Assembly: GCA_022565395.1 (NCBI GenBank)
Contig: JAIUMV010000020.1
Location: 1-62,850 of the forward strand
Length of the DNA stretch: 62,850 nt
Origin: Marinobacter sp.
Lineage (GTDB): Bacteria > Pseudomonadota > Gammaproteobacteria > Pseudomonadales > Oleiphilaceae
Reading direction: 5' to 3'
The notes under the pieces are model-generated. The model saw nothing but the letters and a program-made list of their open reading frames with translations, did not search any database and was not told where the DNA came from. How positions within the stretch are numbered: the stretch's first letter is position 1; each line of letters opens with the position of its first letter. Positions 44,711-55,000 of the stretch are shown in pieces. Position numbers and translations under genes: made by a program.

Positions 44711-45724
44711 TCAGGCCGGTTGCTGCGCTGACGTCAGACCTCGACGACAACGAGCCATATGTTCTGCCACCTGCAGGGCTGTGTGCAGGCTGCCTGGGTC
44801 TGCGGTTCCCTTACCCGCCAGGTCCAGCGCTGTGCCGTGGTCCACGGACGTGCGCACAATGGGCAACCCCAGTGTCACGTTAACGGCGCGGCCAAACCCT
44901 TTGTACTTAAGCACCGGCAGGCCTTGGTCATGGTACATGGCCAGCACGGCATCGGCGTCATCCAGCCAATGGGGGGTAAACAGGGTGTCGGCAGGTAACG
45001 GGCCGGTCAGTTGGATGCCTTCCCGCCGCAGCTGTTCCAGTGTGGGGTTGATCACGTCCAGCTCTTCCCGCCCCAGATGACCACCCTCACCGGCGTGGGG
45101 GTTCAGTCCCGCCACCAGAATCCTCGGCTGCGCCAGACCGAAGTAGGTCTGCAGGTCCTGATGCAGGATGCGGGTCACCTGAGTGATACGCGCCGGAGTA
45201 ATGGCGGCCGATACATCCTTGAGGGGCAAGTGGGTGGTGACCAGGGCAACACGCAGCCCCTCGGTAGCCAGCATCATGACCACCCGCTCTACACCGCACA
45301 GTTCCTGCAGGAATTCCGTGTGGCCACTGAAGGCAATACCGGCTTCGTTGATCACGCCTTTGTGCACCGGCGCCGTGACCATGCCATCAAAGGTACCATC
45401 CAGACAGCCCCGGGCAGCGGTTTCCAGCGTGTTCAACACGTAACGGCTGTTGGCCGGATTCAGCTGTGCCGCCTCCGTGCTGGCCAGACCCGCCACAGAC
45501 AACACGGACAGTTCACCGGCCTGTTGGCTGGCGGGTTGCCCGGGCTGCCAGTCCCGCAAGTTCACCGGCGCCCCCAACAAGGCGGCGCGATCTGCCAGCA
45601 ACTGACGGTCAGCAACCACCACCACACCCACAGACCGCTCCTCAGCCGCCAGTTGCAGGCACAGGTCAGGGCCTATGCCAGCCGGTTCGCCAGCGGTCAG
45701 GGCCAGAGTCAGAGGGGTGTTCAT
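44711..45724 (-). CDS. pdxA: 4-hydroxythreonine-4-phosphate dehydrogenase PdxA
   Basis: A 337-residue NAD-dependent enzyme of pyridoxal 5'-phosphate synthesis. Family blocks [20 protein letters not shown] (metal/substrate His), [13 protein letters not shown] and [13 protein letters not shown] carry the metal-binding His residues. It overlaps surA by 4 bp (ATGA), as in the E. coli surA-pdxA-ksgA arrangement. Confidence 0.95.
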   Translation of the reverse strand: MNTPLTLALTAGEPAGIGPDLCLQLAAEERSVGVVVVADRQLLADRAALLGAPVNLRDWQPGQPASQQAGELSVLSVAGLASTEAAQLNPANSRYVLNTLETAARGCLDGTFDGMVTAPVHKGVINEAGIAFSGHTEFLQELCGVERVVMMLATEGLRVALVTTHLPLKDVSAAITPARITQVTRILHQDLQTYFGLAQPRILVAGLNPHAGEGGHLGREELDVINPTLEQLRREGIQLTGPLPADTLFTPHWLDDADAVLAMYHDQGLPVLKYKGFGRAVNVTLGLPIVRTSVDHGTALDLAGKGTADPGSLHTALQVAEHMARCRRGLTSAQQPA

Positions 45725-47028
45725 GAGGACGACGCTGCACTCGGCTGGAGTTTCAGATCGACAAAGGCTTCGTCACGAATTTCACGAATCCAGTTTTGCA
45801 GCTCCACATCAAACTTGCGGCGATAGAGCGCCTGGCGGGCTTCCGCCTCGCGGATTTCGGAGGCCATATCCTGTTGCCGACGCTCCTGCACCTCGAGAAT
45901 GTGCCAGCCAAACTGGGAACGGAAGGGGCCTTGCAGCTGGCCGACCCGGGCATCCGTCATGGCCTGTTCAAAGGCGGGCACCATCTGGCCGGGGTTGACC
46001 CAGCCCAGGTCACCACCGGCGGAGCCGGAAACCACGTCATCCGACAGCTCCCGCGCCAGAACGGCGAAGTCCTCGCCATCCTGCAGGCGCCGGTAAACAT
46101 CACGAATACGCTCTTCCGCACGCTGCTCCGACACCAGATCTGTTGGCCGTATCAGGATATGACGGACCCGGGACTGCTCCACCAGACGGCTGGCATCACC
46201 GCGTTTGTCGAGAATGGTGACAATATGGAAGCCGCTGCCACTCTGCAGTATCTCAGACGGCTCAGTGACCGACAGACCAGGCACCACGTCCGCCACCAGC
46301 GTGGGCAGCTGGCCACCGGTACGCCAGCCCAGCACCCCGCCTTCCAGGGCATTGGAGGCGTCAGATTCCGCCACCGCCACCTGCCGGAAGTCCGCCCCCG
46401 CCTGCAACTCGCTCAGCAAGCGCTCAGCCTTGGCCCGGGCTTCCGCCACCTCGGCGTCGTTGTTGAAGTTGTTCACAGAAATCAGGATATGGGCCAGCAG
46501 GTACTCAATACCGCCGTCATCCCGGCTGGCTTCAGCGGCGAGGAAGTTGCTCACCTCACGCTGGGTGACCCGCACCCGGTTATCCACCAGCCGCTGCTGC
46601 AGGCGGCTGATCAGCATTTCACGGCGAATCTGCTCGCGGGCCTCGCGGTAGGTCAGCCCCTCCCGCGCCAGCTCGCGCTCGAACTGGGCCAGGCTCAGGT
46701 TGTTACGGGCAGCGATGTTCTGCATGGTTTCATTCAGCTCGTTATCGCTGACCCGCATACCAAAGTTGGCTGCCATCTGCAGCTGGATGGAGTCAATGAT
46801 CAACTGCTCCAGCACCCGCTCGGCCAGCACGTCCCGTGGCGGCAGCGGCGTACCCTGGGCATTGAGCCGGGATGCCACGGTGCGGACCCGGCTATCCTGC
46901 TCGGACTGCAGGATGACATCATCATTGACCACGGCGATGATGCGATCCAAGGGCTTGCGCTCTGCCTGGGCCAAAGACGCCATGGTCAGCGCCAGCAACA
47001 GCAGCAATGCCTTTCCGATTACCTGCAT
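45721..47028 (-). CDS. surA: Periplasmic chaperone/peptidyl-prolyl isomerase SurA
   Basis: A 435-residue periplasmic chaperone that escorts outer-membrane proteins, including LptD, to the Bam machinery. Signal peptide about 1-22 ([19 protein letters not shown]), N-terminal chaperone module starting with [13 protein letters not shown], then two parvulin domains (about 170-270 and 280-385). Frame is open upstream to 47088, but GAGG precedes the ATG at 47028, where the signal peptide starts. lptD is just upstream on the same strand. Confidence 0.95.
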   Translation of the reverse strand: MQVIGKALLLLLALTMASLAQAERKPLDRIIAVVNDDVILQSEQDSRVRTVASRLNAQGTPLPPRDVLAERVLEQLIIDSIQLQMAANFGMRVSDNELNETMQNIAARNNLSLAQFERELAREGLTYREAREQIRREMLISRLQQRLVDNRVRVTQREVSNFLAAEASRDDGGIEYLLAHILISVNNFNNDAEVAEARAKAERLLSELQAGADFRQVAVAESDASNALEGGVLGWRTGGQLPTLVADVVPGLSVTEPSEILQSGSGFHIVTILDKRGDASRLVEQSRVRHILIRPTDLVSEQRAEERIRDVYRRLQDGEDFAVLARELSDDVVSGSAGGDLGWVNPGQMVPAFEQAMTDARVGQLQGPFRSQFGWHILEVQERRQQDMASEIREAEARQALYRRKFDVELQNWIREIRDEAFVDLKLQPSAASSS

Positions 47029-47132
47029 AGTGACCTCAATCTTAATGGTTAACAGGAGCTGCATGCGCCACAACACAAGGGCCTGCAAGACTCACACACA
47101 ATCAACTCGGCATACCCTGCCACAGGCAGCCG

Positions 47133-49526
47133 TTAACGGCCACCAAAGCGTCGGCGTTGCCGTTCGTCAAAACCGTAAATACCTTCTGCCACCTGGCGGC
47201 TGGCACCGCCACTGCCCCCCAAGCCCTTCAGCTCAATCTGGAACAGGATGCGGTTATCCAGCTGGCCGTCGTCCTTGCGATAATTCTGCCCCAACACCTG
47301 CACACTCCAGCAACAGTTGTTGTATTCCAGACCTGCCAGCGAGCCGGCGGTGCGTTCCTGCTGCAAATCATACACCCAGCGGCCAATCAGGCTGATACGG
47401 GGTGTGACAGGAAAAACCGCGCCAATATCCGACTGCTCAAAACTGTCACGGGTATAGGTATGCCCCAGGGTCGCCAGATAACGATAATCCCGGCTGTGGA
47501 AAATCAGCTGGCTACGGCCTTCCTCTGTGCGGTTTTCCCGGGCATCCCAAAGCCCTGCGGTGCGGATATCCAGATTATCCAGCGGCCGCAGAATCAACTC
47601 CCCCGCCAGGGGCGAGTCACTGCGGGTGTCCGCACCAAGGCCGAACAGGTTAACCTCCCGCTCGTCGTAATAATACACCTGCCCGACACTCACCCGGGCA
47701 CGTTCTATACCCGTGTTCAGGTCATTGAAACGGCTGGTCAGGGCGACTGTCAGCTGGTTGTTGTCCGCAACCCGGTCACCGCCACTGAAACGGTTGCGGG
47801 AAAACAGCTGGTCAAAGCTGAAGGATTTCAGGCCGCTGTCAAAATCCGGAATGCGGTCCTGATCACGGGCCTCGGAATACACATAGTAGAGGCGCGGTTC
47901 CAGGGTCTGGTTATAGGACGTCTGGAACCACTCAAGCTGGCGGTCAAAGTACAGGCCGGAGTCCCACTCGAACACCGGCACCGTGCGGCTGATCCGGCGG
48001 TCCCCCAGCTCATAATCCTCCAGCTGGTAGTCGGTGTGATCCAGAGTCACCGACGGCCGGGTGTAACCCCACAGGGTGCGGGCATCCAGGGCCACACTGG
48101 GCTGCAGCCGCAACCGATGGCCGTTGACCTGATCCAACCCGGTCAGGTTGCTATTGTCCCGGTAAAAATAGGTGTACTGACTGTCCAGGCTGCCCTGCAG
48201 CAGGCCGTCGCCCAGGCGGGCACTGTAAACGATCTCTGGGAGCTGAGCGTAGGGGCGTTCTTCCGCCAGTATCCGGTCACTGATGGTCTGGTAACCGTTC
48301 AGGTAGGCCTCAAAAAACTGCTGCTGACCGCTGTATCTGACCCCCAGCTGCCGCAGCAGGTGAGTTTCCTGATTGATATCCAGGCTGCGGTTCAGGTCGC
48401 TGAGATAATCGTTATCAGAAACGACGGAGTAATCCGCATAGCCGGTCCAGCCAGGAGCAAAACGGGAGCGGTTGGAAAAGTCCAGCGCCCAGCGCTCGCC
48501 ATCACGGCCAGGCTCACTGCGCCGGTAGTCCCGGTCGTCATCAATGTAACCCACCTGCAGCACGGACTGCCCCCAGCGATTGAGGTGGCGCCCTTCAACC
48601 TCCGTCAACAGGCCACGACCATGCATGAACTGAGGCGTGACCGTGGCATCGTAATGGGGCGCCAGGTTCAGGTAATACGGCACCGCCACAAAGAAGCCAC
48701 TGCCAGCCGTTGAGGTGCCGAAGGATGGGTACAGGAAGCCGGTCTTGCGCCGGTCATCGATAGGAAAGGTGACATAGGGCCAGTAGAACACCGGCACATC
48801 CTTGACCTCCAGCCGCACGTGACGGGCGGTGCCAAAGCCTTCTTCCCGGTCCAGCTGCACATCGGCGGCGACGACCTGCCAGTCATTGCGATGGGGGGCA
48901 CAGGTGGTTAACTGACCCTGTTCGATCAGCAGCAAATGCTCGTCCGGGCGGGACAGACGCCGGGCGGAACCTCGCAGTTCCGCGCCATGCAACAGGAAGG
49001 TAGCACTGTTGATGGACAGCTCGCCGGTCTGGGCATTGTAATCGGCACTGCTGCCAGTCAGCAGAAAGCCCTCGCCCCGACTCTGCAACGGGCCCTCAAG
49101 CTGCATCACCCCTGCCACCTGATCAAATCGGGCTTCACTGGCGGCCACGGTAAATGCTCCCTGACGCAAGCGTACGTCACCCTCCAGATGCAAGGCGCTG
49201 TCTATTTCATAGCGGGCACGCAGGGCACTGGCCTCCAGTGGCGCGTCCGCCACGCCAGCAGTGCCAGGCAGCACCATACTGTCACCTGCCACGGGCGAAG
49301 GCAGGTAACCCCCGGAGCAGAACACCGGCAAGGCAGCTTGTTGTTCAGCGGGTAACAGGTGACGGGGGCGCCAGTCGATCTCGGCCGCGGACAAGGCGCG
49401 TTCATCCGCCCACACGGCGGAGGGTGCCACAAAAGACGCCACAAGGGCCGCCACACACAGGCCAGCGGACAGGGACACACGACCGGCAGGCACCGGCAAA
49501 ACCACATTCCTGCATGACCCTGACAC
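47133..49526 (-). CDS. lptD: LPS-assembly protein LptD
   Basis: A 797-residue outer-membrane protein that inserts LPS into the outer leaflet with LptE. The order is signal peptide, N-terminal jellyroll (OstA) domain (about 80-225, with EASEARFDQVAGVMQLEG), then a large beta-barrel. The four cysteines of the two essential disulfides can be seen: two in the N-terminal domain (VFCSGG and LTTCAPH) and the adjacent pair in NNCCW. The start is GTG at 49526; other GTG codons follow within 12 residues. First gene of the lptD-surA-pdxA-ksgA-apaH series. Confidence 0.95.
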   Translation of the reverse strand: MSGSCRNVVLPVPAGRVSLSAGLCVAALVASFVAPSAVWADERALSAAEIDWRPRHLLPAEQQAALPVFCSGGYLPSPVAGDSMVLPGTAGVADAPLEASALRARYEIDSALHLEGDVRLRQGAFTVAASEARFDQVAGVMQLEGPLQSRGEGFLLTGSSADYNAQTGELSINSATFLLHGAELRGSARRLSRPDEHLLLIEQGQLTTCAPHRNDWQVVAADVQLDREEGFGTARHVRLEVKDVPVFYWPYVTFPIDDRRKTGFLYPSFGTSTAGSGFFVAVPYYLNLAPHYDATVTPQFMHGRGLLTEVEGRHLNRWGQSVLQVGYIDDDRDYRRSEPGRDGERWALDFSNRSRFAPGWTGYADYSVVSDNDYLSDLNRSLDINQETHLLRQLGVRYSGQQQFFEAYLNGYQTISDRILAEERPYAQLPEIVYSARLGDGLLQGSLDSQYTYFYRDNSNLTGLDQVNGHRLRLQPSVALDARTLWGYTRPSVTLDHTDYQLEDYELGDRRISRTVPVFEWDSGLYFDRQLEWFQTSYNQTLEPRLYYVYSEARDQDRIPDFDSGLKSFSFDQLFSRNRFSGGDRVADNNQLTVALTSRFNDLNTGIERARVSVGQVYYYDEREVNLFGLGADTRSDSPLAGELILRPLDNLDIRTAGLWDARENRTEEGRSQLIFHSRDYRYLATLGHTYTRDSFEQSDIGAVFPVTPRISLIGRWVYDLQQERTAGSLAGLEYNNCCWSVQVLGQNYRKDDGQLDNRILFQIELKGLGGSGGASRQVAEGIYGFDERQRRRFGGR

Positions 49527-49626
49527 TGTGGCTGAATCCTGTTGGTTGGCTGTTGGCGAGAACCGCCTAGTTTACACGGCAAGGACTGTGTTGTTAACGC
49601 TGGCGGGCATTACGATCAGGACGTGA

Positions 49627-50274
49627 TCAGGCCGCCCTGAACTCCGCCTGCACCGTGGCCACCGTCCCGTCAATCATCCCGGCAATGGCATGCTGGGCCT
49701 GAGCCTTGGCCACCGCTGGATGGGACAGCCACCACTGGGCAATCGCCTCCCCTGCCCCCAGCAGACCGTAAGCATAGGGTTCAACCAGTGCCCGCGCCTG
49801 AGCCTTGTCGAGCACGGCCGGGCGCAGGCTGGCCAGGGTATAGACCGCGGCCTGCATCACTTGCTGACGATAGCTGGCGATATTGCTTTGCTGGCTGCCC
49901 TGGGCACCGCGAGCGGAGAACACCATGCGCCAGCTGTCCCGGTAGCGCTCAACAAAATCCAGGAACACCCCCATGGCCAGATGCAGACGCCGCACCGGAT
50001 CCGGCTCCTTGCCCACGTTAATGATAGCCCCCACCAGATAGGAGCCCGCGCGCTCGATCATGGCGGCGTAGAGCCCTTCCTTGGATTTGAAATAGTTATA
50101 CAGCATGGGCTTGGTCACCCCACAGGCTGCGGCAATCTCATCCATGGAGGTGGCCTCAAAACCATTACGGCCAAAGGCCACAGCGGCGGCTTCCAGCATC
50201 TGCCGCTCACGCTCAAGGCGGGGCAGCCGCTTGGCAGCAGGCTTCGCTGCTGGGATCGGAGAAGGCTTTGACAT
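49627..50274 (-). CDS. TetR-family transcriptional regulator
   Basis: A 215-residue repressor. N-terminal HTH (FEATSMDEIAAACGVTKPML followed by YNYFKSKEGLYAAM) after a basic Pro/Ala-rich lead of ~20 residues; the C-terminal ligand domain is not assignable. GGAG precedes the ATG at 50274; an in-frame ATG at 50307 is possible. It sits 100 bp upstream of lptD on the same strand, but a regulatory link is not shown. Target unknown. Confidence 0.85.
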   Translation of the reverse strand: MSKPSPIPAAKPAAKRLPRLERERQMLEAAAVAFGRNGFEATSMDEIAAACGVTKPMLYNYFKSKEGLYAAMIERAGSYLVGAIINVGKEPDPVRRLHLAMGVFLDFVERYRDSWRMVFSARGAQGSQQSNIASYRQQVMQAAVYTLASLRPAVLDKAQARALVEPYAYGLLGAGEAIAQWWLSHPAVAKAQAQHAIAGMIDGTVATVQAEFRAA

Positions 50275-50349
50275 GACACTCCACTCATACCGGGGTTGGG
50301 CCATCATAGCAGCTGCACATCAGGCTAACGAAAACAGTGACACCTCTTA

Positions 50350-51042
50350 CTACAGCCCCTCAACATCCATTCCATGCTCCGCCAGCCAATGCTTGCGCTC
50401 CTCATAATCCGGCATGGCTCGCTCCAGCCGCAACCAGAACTCGCTGGAGTGATTGGGCTCGTGCAGGTGGACCAGCTCGTGCACCACCACATATTCGGCA
50501 ATGCGGGCCGGTAAAAGGATAGTTTTCCAGTGGAAGTAGAGCATCTGGCCTTTGCCGCAGGAGCCCCAGCGATAGCCCAGGTCCTGCACTTTTAGGCCGG
50601 TGGGCTGGACTTCCAGCCGGGCCGCAAAGTCCTGTACGCGCTGCCAAAGCCAGGCTTTGCCTCGGCGACTGTACCAGCGGATAAAATGCTGGCGGGCGTC
50701 GGGTAATACATCACGGCGCAGATGGAACCGGCCATGGACCAGCTTGAGGGGTTCCCCTTGCTCATCCACCAGGTTCAGGCGGTGGTGGCGGCCCAGGTAC
50801 AGAAAGCCCTCACCCTGCACAAACTGCTTGTGACGAATGGTTTTCTGCATCAGGGCTTTTTCGGCGAGCTTTTTATAAACCCAGGGCTGTTTGCTGCGCA
50901 CAAAGGCTTCGAGTGTTTCAGCATCCACACCTGGCGGCACGGTCAAGCGCAGTGAGCTATCCCGCTCTACCGTCAGTTGCAGGGTTTTACGACGAGGGCT
51001 TTCATTGATGGGAATGGTCAAATCATCAACGGTGATGAACAT
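50350..51042 (-). CDS. YgjP-type zinc metallopeptidase (DUF45)
   Basis: A 230-residue protein of the YgjP/DUF45 group. The zinc site is HELVHLHEPNHSSEFW (HExxH plus a downstream His), preceded by the strand YRWGSCGKGQMLYFHWK, both characteristic. Often found next to type I restriction genes in bacteria; here it is separated from the hsd operon only by the small protein gene and the kinase. Its biological substrate is unknown. Confidence 0.88.
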   Translation of the reverse strand: MFITVDDLTIPINESPRRKTLQLTVERDSSLRLTVPPGVDAETLEAFVRSKQPWVYKKLAEKALMQKTIRHKQFVQGEGFLYLGRHHRLNLVDEQGEPLKLVHGRFHLRRDVLPDARQHFIRWYSRRGKAWLWQRVQDFAARLEVQPTGLKVQDLGYRWGSCGKGQMLYFHWKTILLPARIAEYVVVHELVHLHEPNHSSEFWLRLERAMPDYEERKHWLAEHGMDVEGL

Positions 51043-51132
51043 TCCTGCTCCATCGAGCTGGGGATTGTCGTAAGGTCATCCAGATGGGCATTCGGATCAG
51101 GGTTTGACCCGCTAGGCAATCTACAGCAGCCA

Positions 51133-51297
51133 CTAACCAGCGTTAAGTGCTTGTTGTGCCTGTTCAATCTGCTTGCGCTGGCGCTCCGATGCGCCTTCCA
51201 GGACCTTGGCATAGACCCGCTTCTTCTTTTGAGACGACGCATTACGGATGAAGTCAGAAAATGCGGTTGATGCCACCTTGGGCTGACGGCTGAGCAT
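51133..51297 (-). CDS. Small basic protein after the zeta-type kinase, antitoxin candidate
   Basis: A 54-residue protein (MLSRQPKVASTAFSDFIRNA then a Lys/Arg-rich helix and RKQIEQAQQALNAG). GAGG lies about 10 bases before the ATG. It starts 20 bp after the kinase gene on the same strand, so it is cotranscribed with it. No family was recognised. Because zeta-type kinases are normally paired with a small antitoxin, this is a reasonable candidate partner, but its order (after the toxin) differs from classical epsilon-zeta or PezAT. Confidence 0.6.
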   Translation of the reverse strand: MLSRQPKVASTAFSDFIRNASSQKKKRVYAKVLEGASERQRKQIEQAQQALNAG

Positions 51298-51317
51298 TGT
51301 TCGATGCCTCTTGGGTA

Positions 51318-52034
51318 CTAAGTGATCAATCTGATCAAGGACTCGCGACTGTATTCCTGATCTACATAATAGTCAATACGCTCAATGTTTGCCTCATAGA
51401 CCCTGGTTTTGTTCGAATAGTCCTTTATGAGCAGATCTATTTTAATATCGGCGCCAAAATGGGCTTTTAAAGCATTGACTGTAGCCCTGGCGGCTAAAAA
51501 CTGTTCAATAAAATTGACAGGCAATATTCGCCGACCTTCCAGCCGCTCTCTGGCCTGCACGAATTCCCAGGCCCGCAAAGGGTCCTGATACACATACAGA
51601 ATCTGTACCAGGCGGCCTCTCTTTAACGACCGGGCGATGTTATCTCTGGCTTTACCCTCGTTATGGAGGGTCCCATCCATGATGAAACTCTGGCTTTGCT
51701 TCAGCGCCATATCGTGTAGGTATTCAACCAGAACCGATACCGCACTCTGGAAGAGGTGGCTGTTGCTTCCGGTGTATTGCTCAAATTCAACTCTGAGTTC
51801 GTCAGCGTCGATGCGCAAGATAGGATTTTCCGGGAATTGATCGATCAGTTCTTTTGAGGACTCCGTCTTACCAGCACCTGGTGAGCCCGCCATAAAAACG
51901 GACACCGGATGCTTTTCCGGGAGATACAGGGATGTGTCCGTCAGTCGGCGAGCTATGGCCTTCTTGTTCCCCTTTTTCTTTGCCCAGATGAGCGCATCCC
52001 GAGCGATCTTTTGTTCTTCAGGTGTTAATCCCAT
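51318..52034 (-). CDS. Zeta-toxin family P-loop kinase
   Basis: A 238-residue kinase of the zeta/PezT type, which in known cases phosphorylates UDP-N-acetylglucosamine and poisons cell-wall synthesis. Walker A is GSPGAGKT (50-57). The acidic IDADELR (76-78 Asp pair) matches the catalytic/substrate region of zeta proteins, and FIMDGTLHN resembles their conserved second strand. An N-terminal ~40-residue helical addition precedes the kinase domain. It lies 19 bp after hsdR on the same strand. The ATG at 52034 has a weak ribosome-binding site and translation may be coupled to hsdR. Confidence 0.8.
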   Translation of the reverse strand: MGLTPEEQKIARDALIWAKKKGNKKAIARRLTDTSLYLPEKHPVSVFMAGSPGAGKTESSKELIDQFPENPILRIDADELRVEFEQYTGSNSHLFQSAVSVLVEYLHDMALKQSQSFIMDGTLHNEGKARDNIARSLKRGRLVQILYVYQDPLRAWEFVQARERLEGRRILPVNFIEQFLAARATVNALKAHFGADIKIDLLIKDYSNKTRVYEANIERIDYYVDQEYSRESLIRLIT

Positions 52035-52053
52035 GGCCCTGCACTCAGCTCGA

Positions 52054-55000
52054 TCATTCCTGCTCCAGCTTGTAGCTGTTGGCCCTGGCCAGCTCACGCA
52101 GTTTATCCACCAGCGGCGGCACGTCGTTAAAGTCCAGCAGGTCGCTGTCCACGATGCGCTCAAACAGGGCCTGCTCCAGGGATTCCTGCATGGGGCGGCG
52201 GTGGGGTTGCCAGAAGCTGGAGGTTTTGACCTCCTGGCTGATGTATTCCACCAGGCTTTCGGTGAGGGTGATCAGGTCCGCTTCTACCGCCATATCCGGC
52301 TGGGCATCACCGCATTTGGCGGCGCGCAGCATGCGGTAGAACGGCAGGTAGTGTTCGGGTACATCGGGCAGGCCTGGCTCGTGCTGGGTGCTGCCGCTGT
52401 TGACCTCGTCGATGATGGACTGCAACGCGGCAATCAGCTCGGCCCATTGGCCCTCTAACCCGTCCAGAATCTCCTTGAGCCGTTCACTGAGCTTGCCGTA
52501 GTAGACCGGGTCTTCATCCAGCTTTTGTTGAACGTGGCTGCGAATGGCGTGCTCCATTTCGGAAGCCACCGCTTTCTTCGCTTTTTCCGGGTCGGTATCG
52601 TAACTGCCGACCTGATCCTGCAAATTCTTCAGTTGCTGGCTGAAACTGGCATCGGTCAGGTTCACCGGGGCGATTTTCGGGTCGATCCCGAGAGAGATCA
52701 CATGGTCGTCGATCAGCTTGCGCACCTTGGCGCCCACGTCCTTGCCCAGCACCGGCCCGTCCCGGTAGCGGCGCCGGGCGGCGGCGTAGATCATGGCCAG
52801 GTGTTTGGCATCCTGGGTAAAGGGCAAGGCTTCCGGGCGCGGCAATACCAGGTCCAGGCTCTGCATAAAGGCTTTGACCTTGACCCCGAACTCCTGACGC
52901 AGGCGCTCGCTGTCCAGGGCCTGGACACAGGTTTCCACATCGTTCAGGTTTTCAATGCCGCGGGCGCGCAGCACATCCACGGCCCGCAGGTGGCGGTCCC
53001 GCAGGGCAGGAATTTCATCTTTCAGGCTGCGCAGGGCGCCGTCTACATCTTCGTCGCTGTAGGCGGCCAGGGCGGCCTTCAGGTGATTGGCCACACCGTA
53101 GTAGTCCACCACGATGCCCGCCGTTTTGCCAAAGCCGGTGCGGTTGACCCGAGCGATGGTCTGCAACAGCTCCGCCTCGCGAATAGAGCGATCCAGATAC
53201 ATGACGCCTTCAATGGGGGCATCAAAGCCGGTAAGCAGCATGGACTTGACGATCAGAAAGGCCAGCGGGTCGCTATTGTCTTTACTGGCCCCATCTTTGG
53301 GTGCCTTTTCTTTCGGTAATAGGGGCTTTTTGAAACGCTCAATGGCCAGGTCCTGCGCGGCGCGGTCGGTGTGTTCGGCCCACTCGCGGCCGTCGTTATT
53401 ATCGCCGGAGATGATGGTGGCGAACTGCAAGCGGCCTATCAGTTCCCGGTAGCGCCAGGCCTGCACCAGCGCCTGCAGTTTGGGGGATTTGCGGCACAGT
53501 TGCTCGTCGTCCAGGGCTTTGATCTCCGGGCTCAGGTAACCCGCCTCGCCCAGCAGTTCGTCACGGGCTTGTTCAAAGGCGCCCTTGTAGCGCACCGCCG
53601 CCAGGCGGCTGTAGGCCACCACCTGGGCCTTGAAGCCGTTGGGCAGGATGTAGGTGACGTAGTGGCGCAGCATGTCCCGGGCTTTTTCTTCGATCAGTTT
53701 GGGCGCTTCCAGCACATTACCCTTGGTGGCGTATTTCTTTTTGATGGCCTCCAGCTCATCGTCACTTTTGCCGGCAAAGAAGTCTTCGAATAATTCGTCC
53801 AGGCTGCTGCCGTCTTTCACTGCGCCCTGCACCGTGCGACCTTCGTACAGCACCGGCACGGTGGCCCCGTCGGCTTCCGCCTCGCGGATGGTGTATTTGT
53901 CGATAAACTCGCCGAAGATTTCGTGGGTGCGCTTTTTCTCGCCCATGATAATGGGCGTGCCGGTAAAGCCGATGCGCGCGCAGTTGGGCAGGCTGGCCAG
54001 CAGGTTGGCGTGCAGGTCGCCCGCCTGGGTGCGGTGGGCTTCGTCTACCATCACCAGAATGTCTTCGCTGGTGTTCAGTTGCTCGTAGTCGCCGAGCTTG
54101 CTGGCCTCGTCCCGGTATTTTTGGATCATGGCAAACACCAGCCCCGGCCCGTCCTGGCGCAGGATGTTCTTCAGGGCCTGACTGTTTTTGGCCACTTGCA
54201 CCGCTTCACCACTCAGGGTGGCAGTGCCGGAGAGCTGTTTTTGCAGGTCGTTGCGGTCGGTGACCACCACCACCTTGAAACGGCGCAAGGCCGGGTCGGT
54301 GCGGATGCGGCGCAGGGCGAACACCATGGTCAGGCTTTTGCCGGAGCCCTGGGTGTGCCAGACAATGCCGCCACGGCGGTCGTATTCGCCGTCCTGTTTG
54401 CGGGTTTTGCCGGTTTTCAGGCGGTGGATGGCTTTGACCACGCCGCGATACTGCTGGTAGCGGCACACCAGTTTGATGGTCTGGCCGCCGGTGGTCATAA
54501 ACAGGGTAAAGTGGCGCACAATATCCAGCAGGTTGGCTTTGTCCAACATGCCCGCCACGGTGCGCTGCTGGGGCGAGAGGCTTTTAACGCCCAAGGCCTC
54601 GGCGACTTCGGTCTCGGTGCGGTGGGGGTTGTCGATGCTGGCGACGGTTTTCCAGGGCAGGTAATGGCCGCTGCCGGCGGCCAGGGTGCCCACCAGGCAT
54701 TCATCAAAACAGGTGGCCAGCAGAAACTGGTTGGTGTTGAACAGGGCCGGGGCCCCTTCGTTATCGCTCACCTCCCCCTGGGCAAAACGCTGGTTGGAGT
54801 AGCGGCGCAACTGGTCGATGGCCTCGCTCACCGGCGCGGAGCTGGCGGTGGGGCTTTTGCATTCAATCACCACCAGGGGAATGCCGTTGACCAGCAGCAC
54901 CAGGTCCGGAATCACATGCTTTTTGACGCTGTCGTGCCCCGGCGGGCACTGCACCTTGAACTGGTTGATCACGGTGAACTGGTTATTGGCCGGGTTGTCC

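Noticed and set aside
44676-44750. Upstream TTG/ATG starts for ksgA
   Set aside because: The extra 25 residues are not conserved in KsgA and the GTG at 44675 has a ribosome-binding site.
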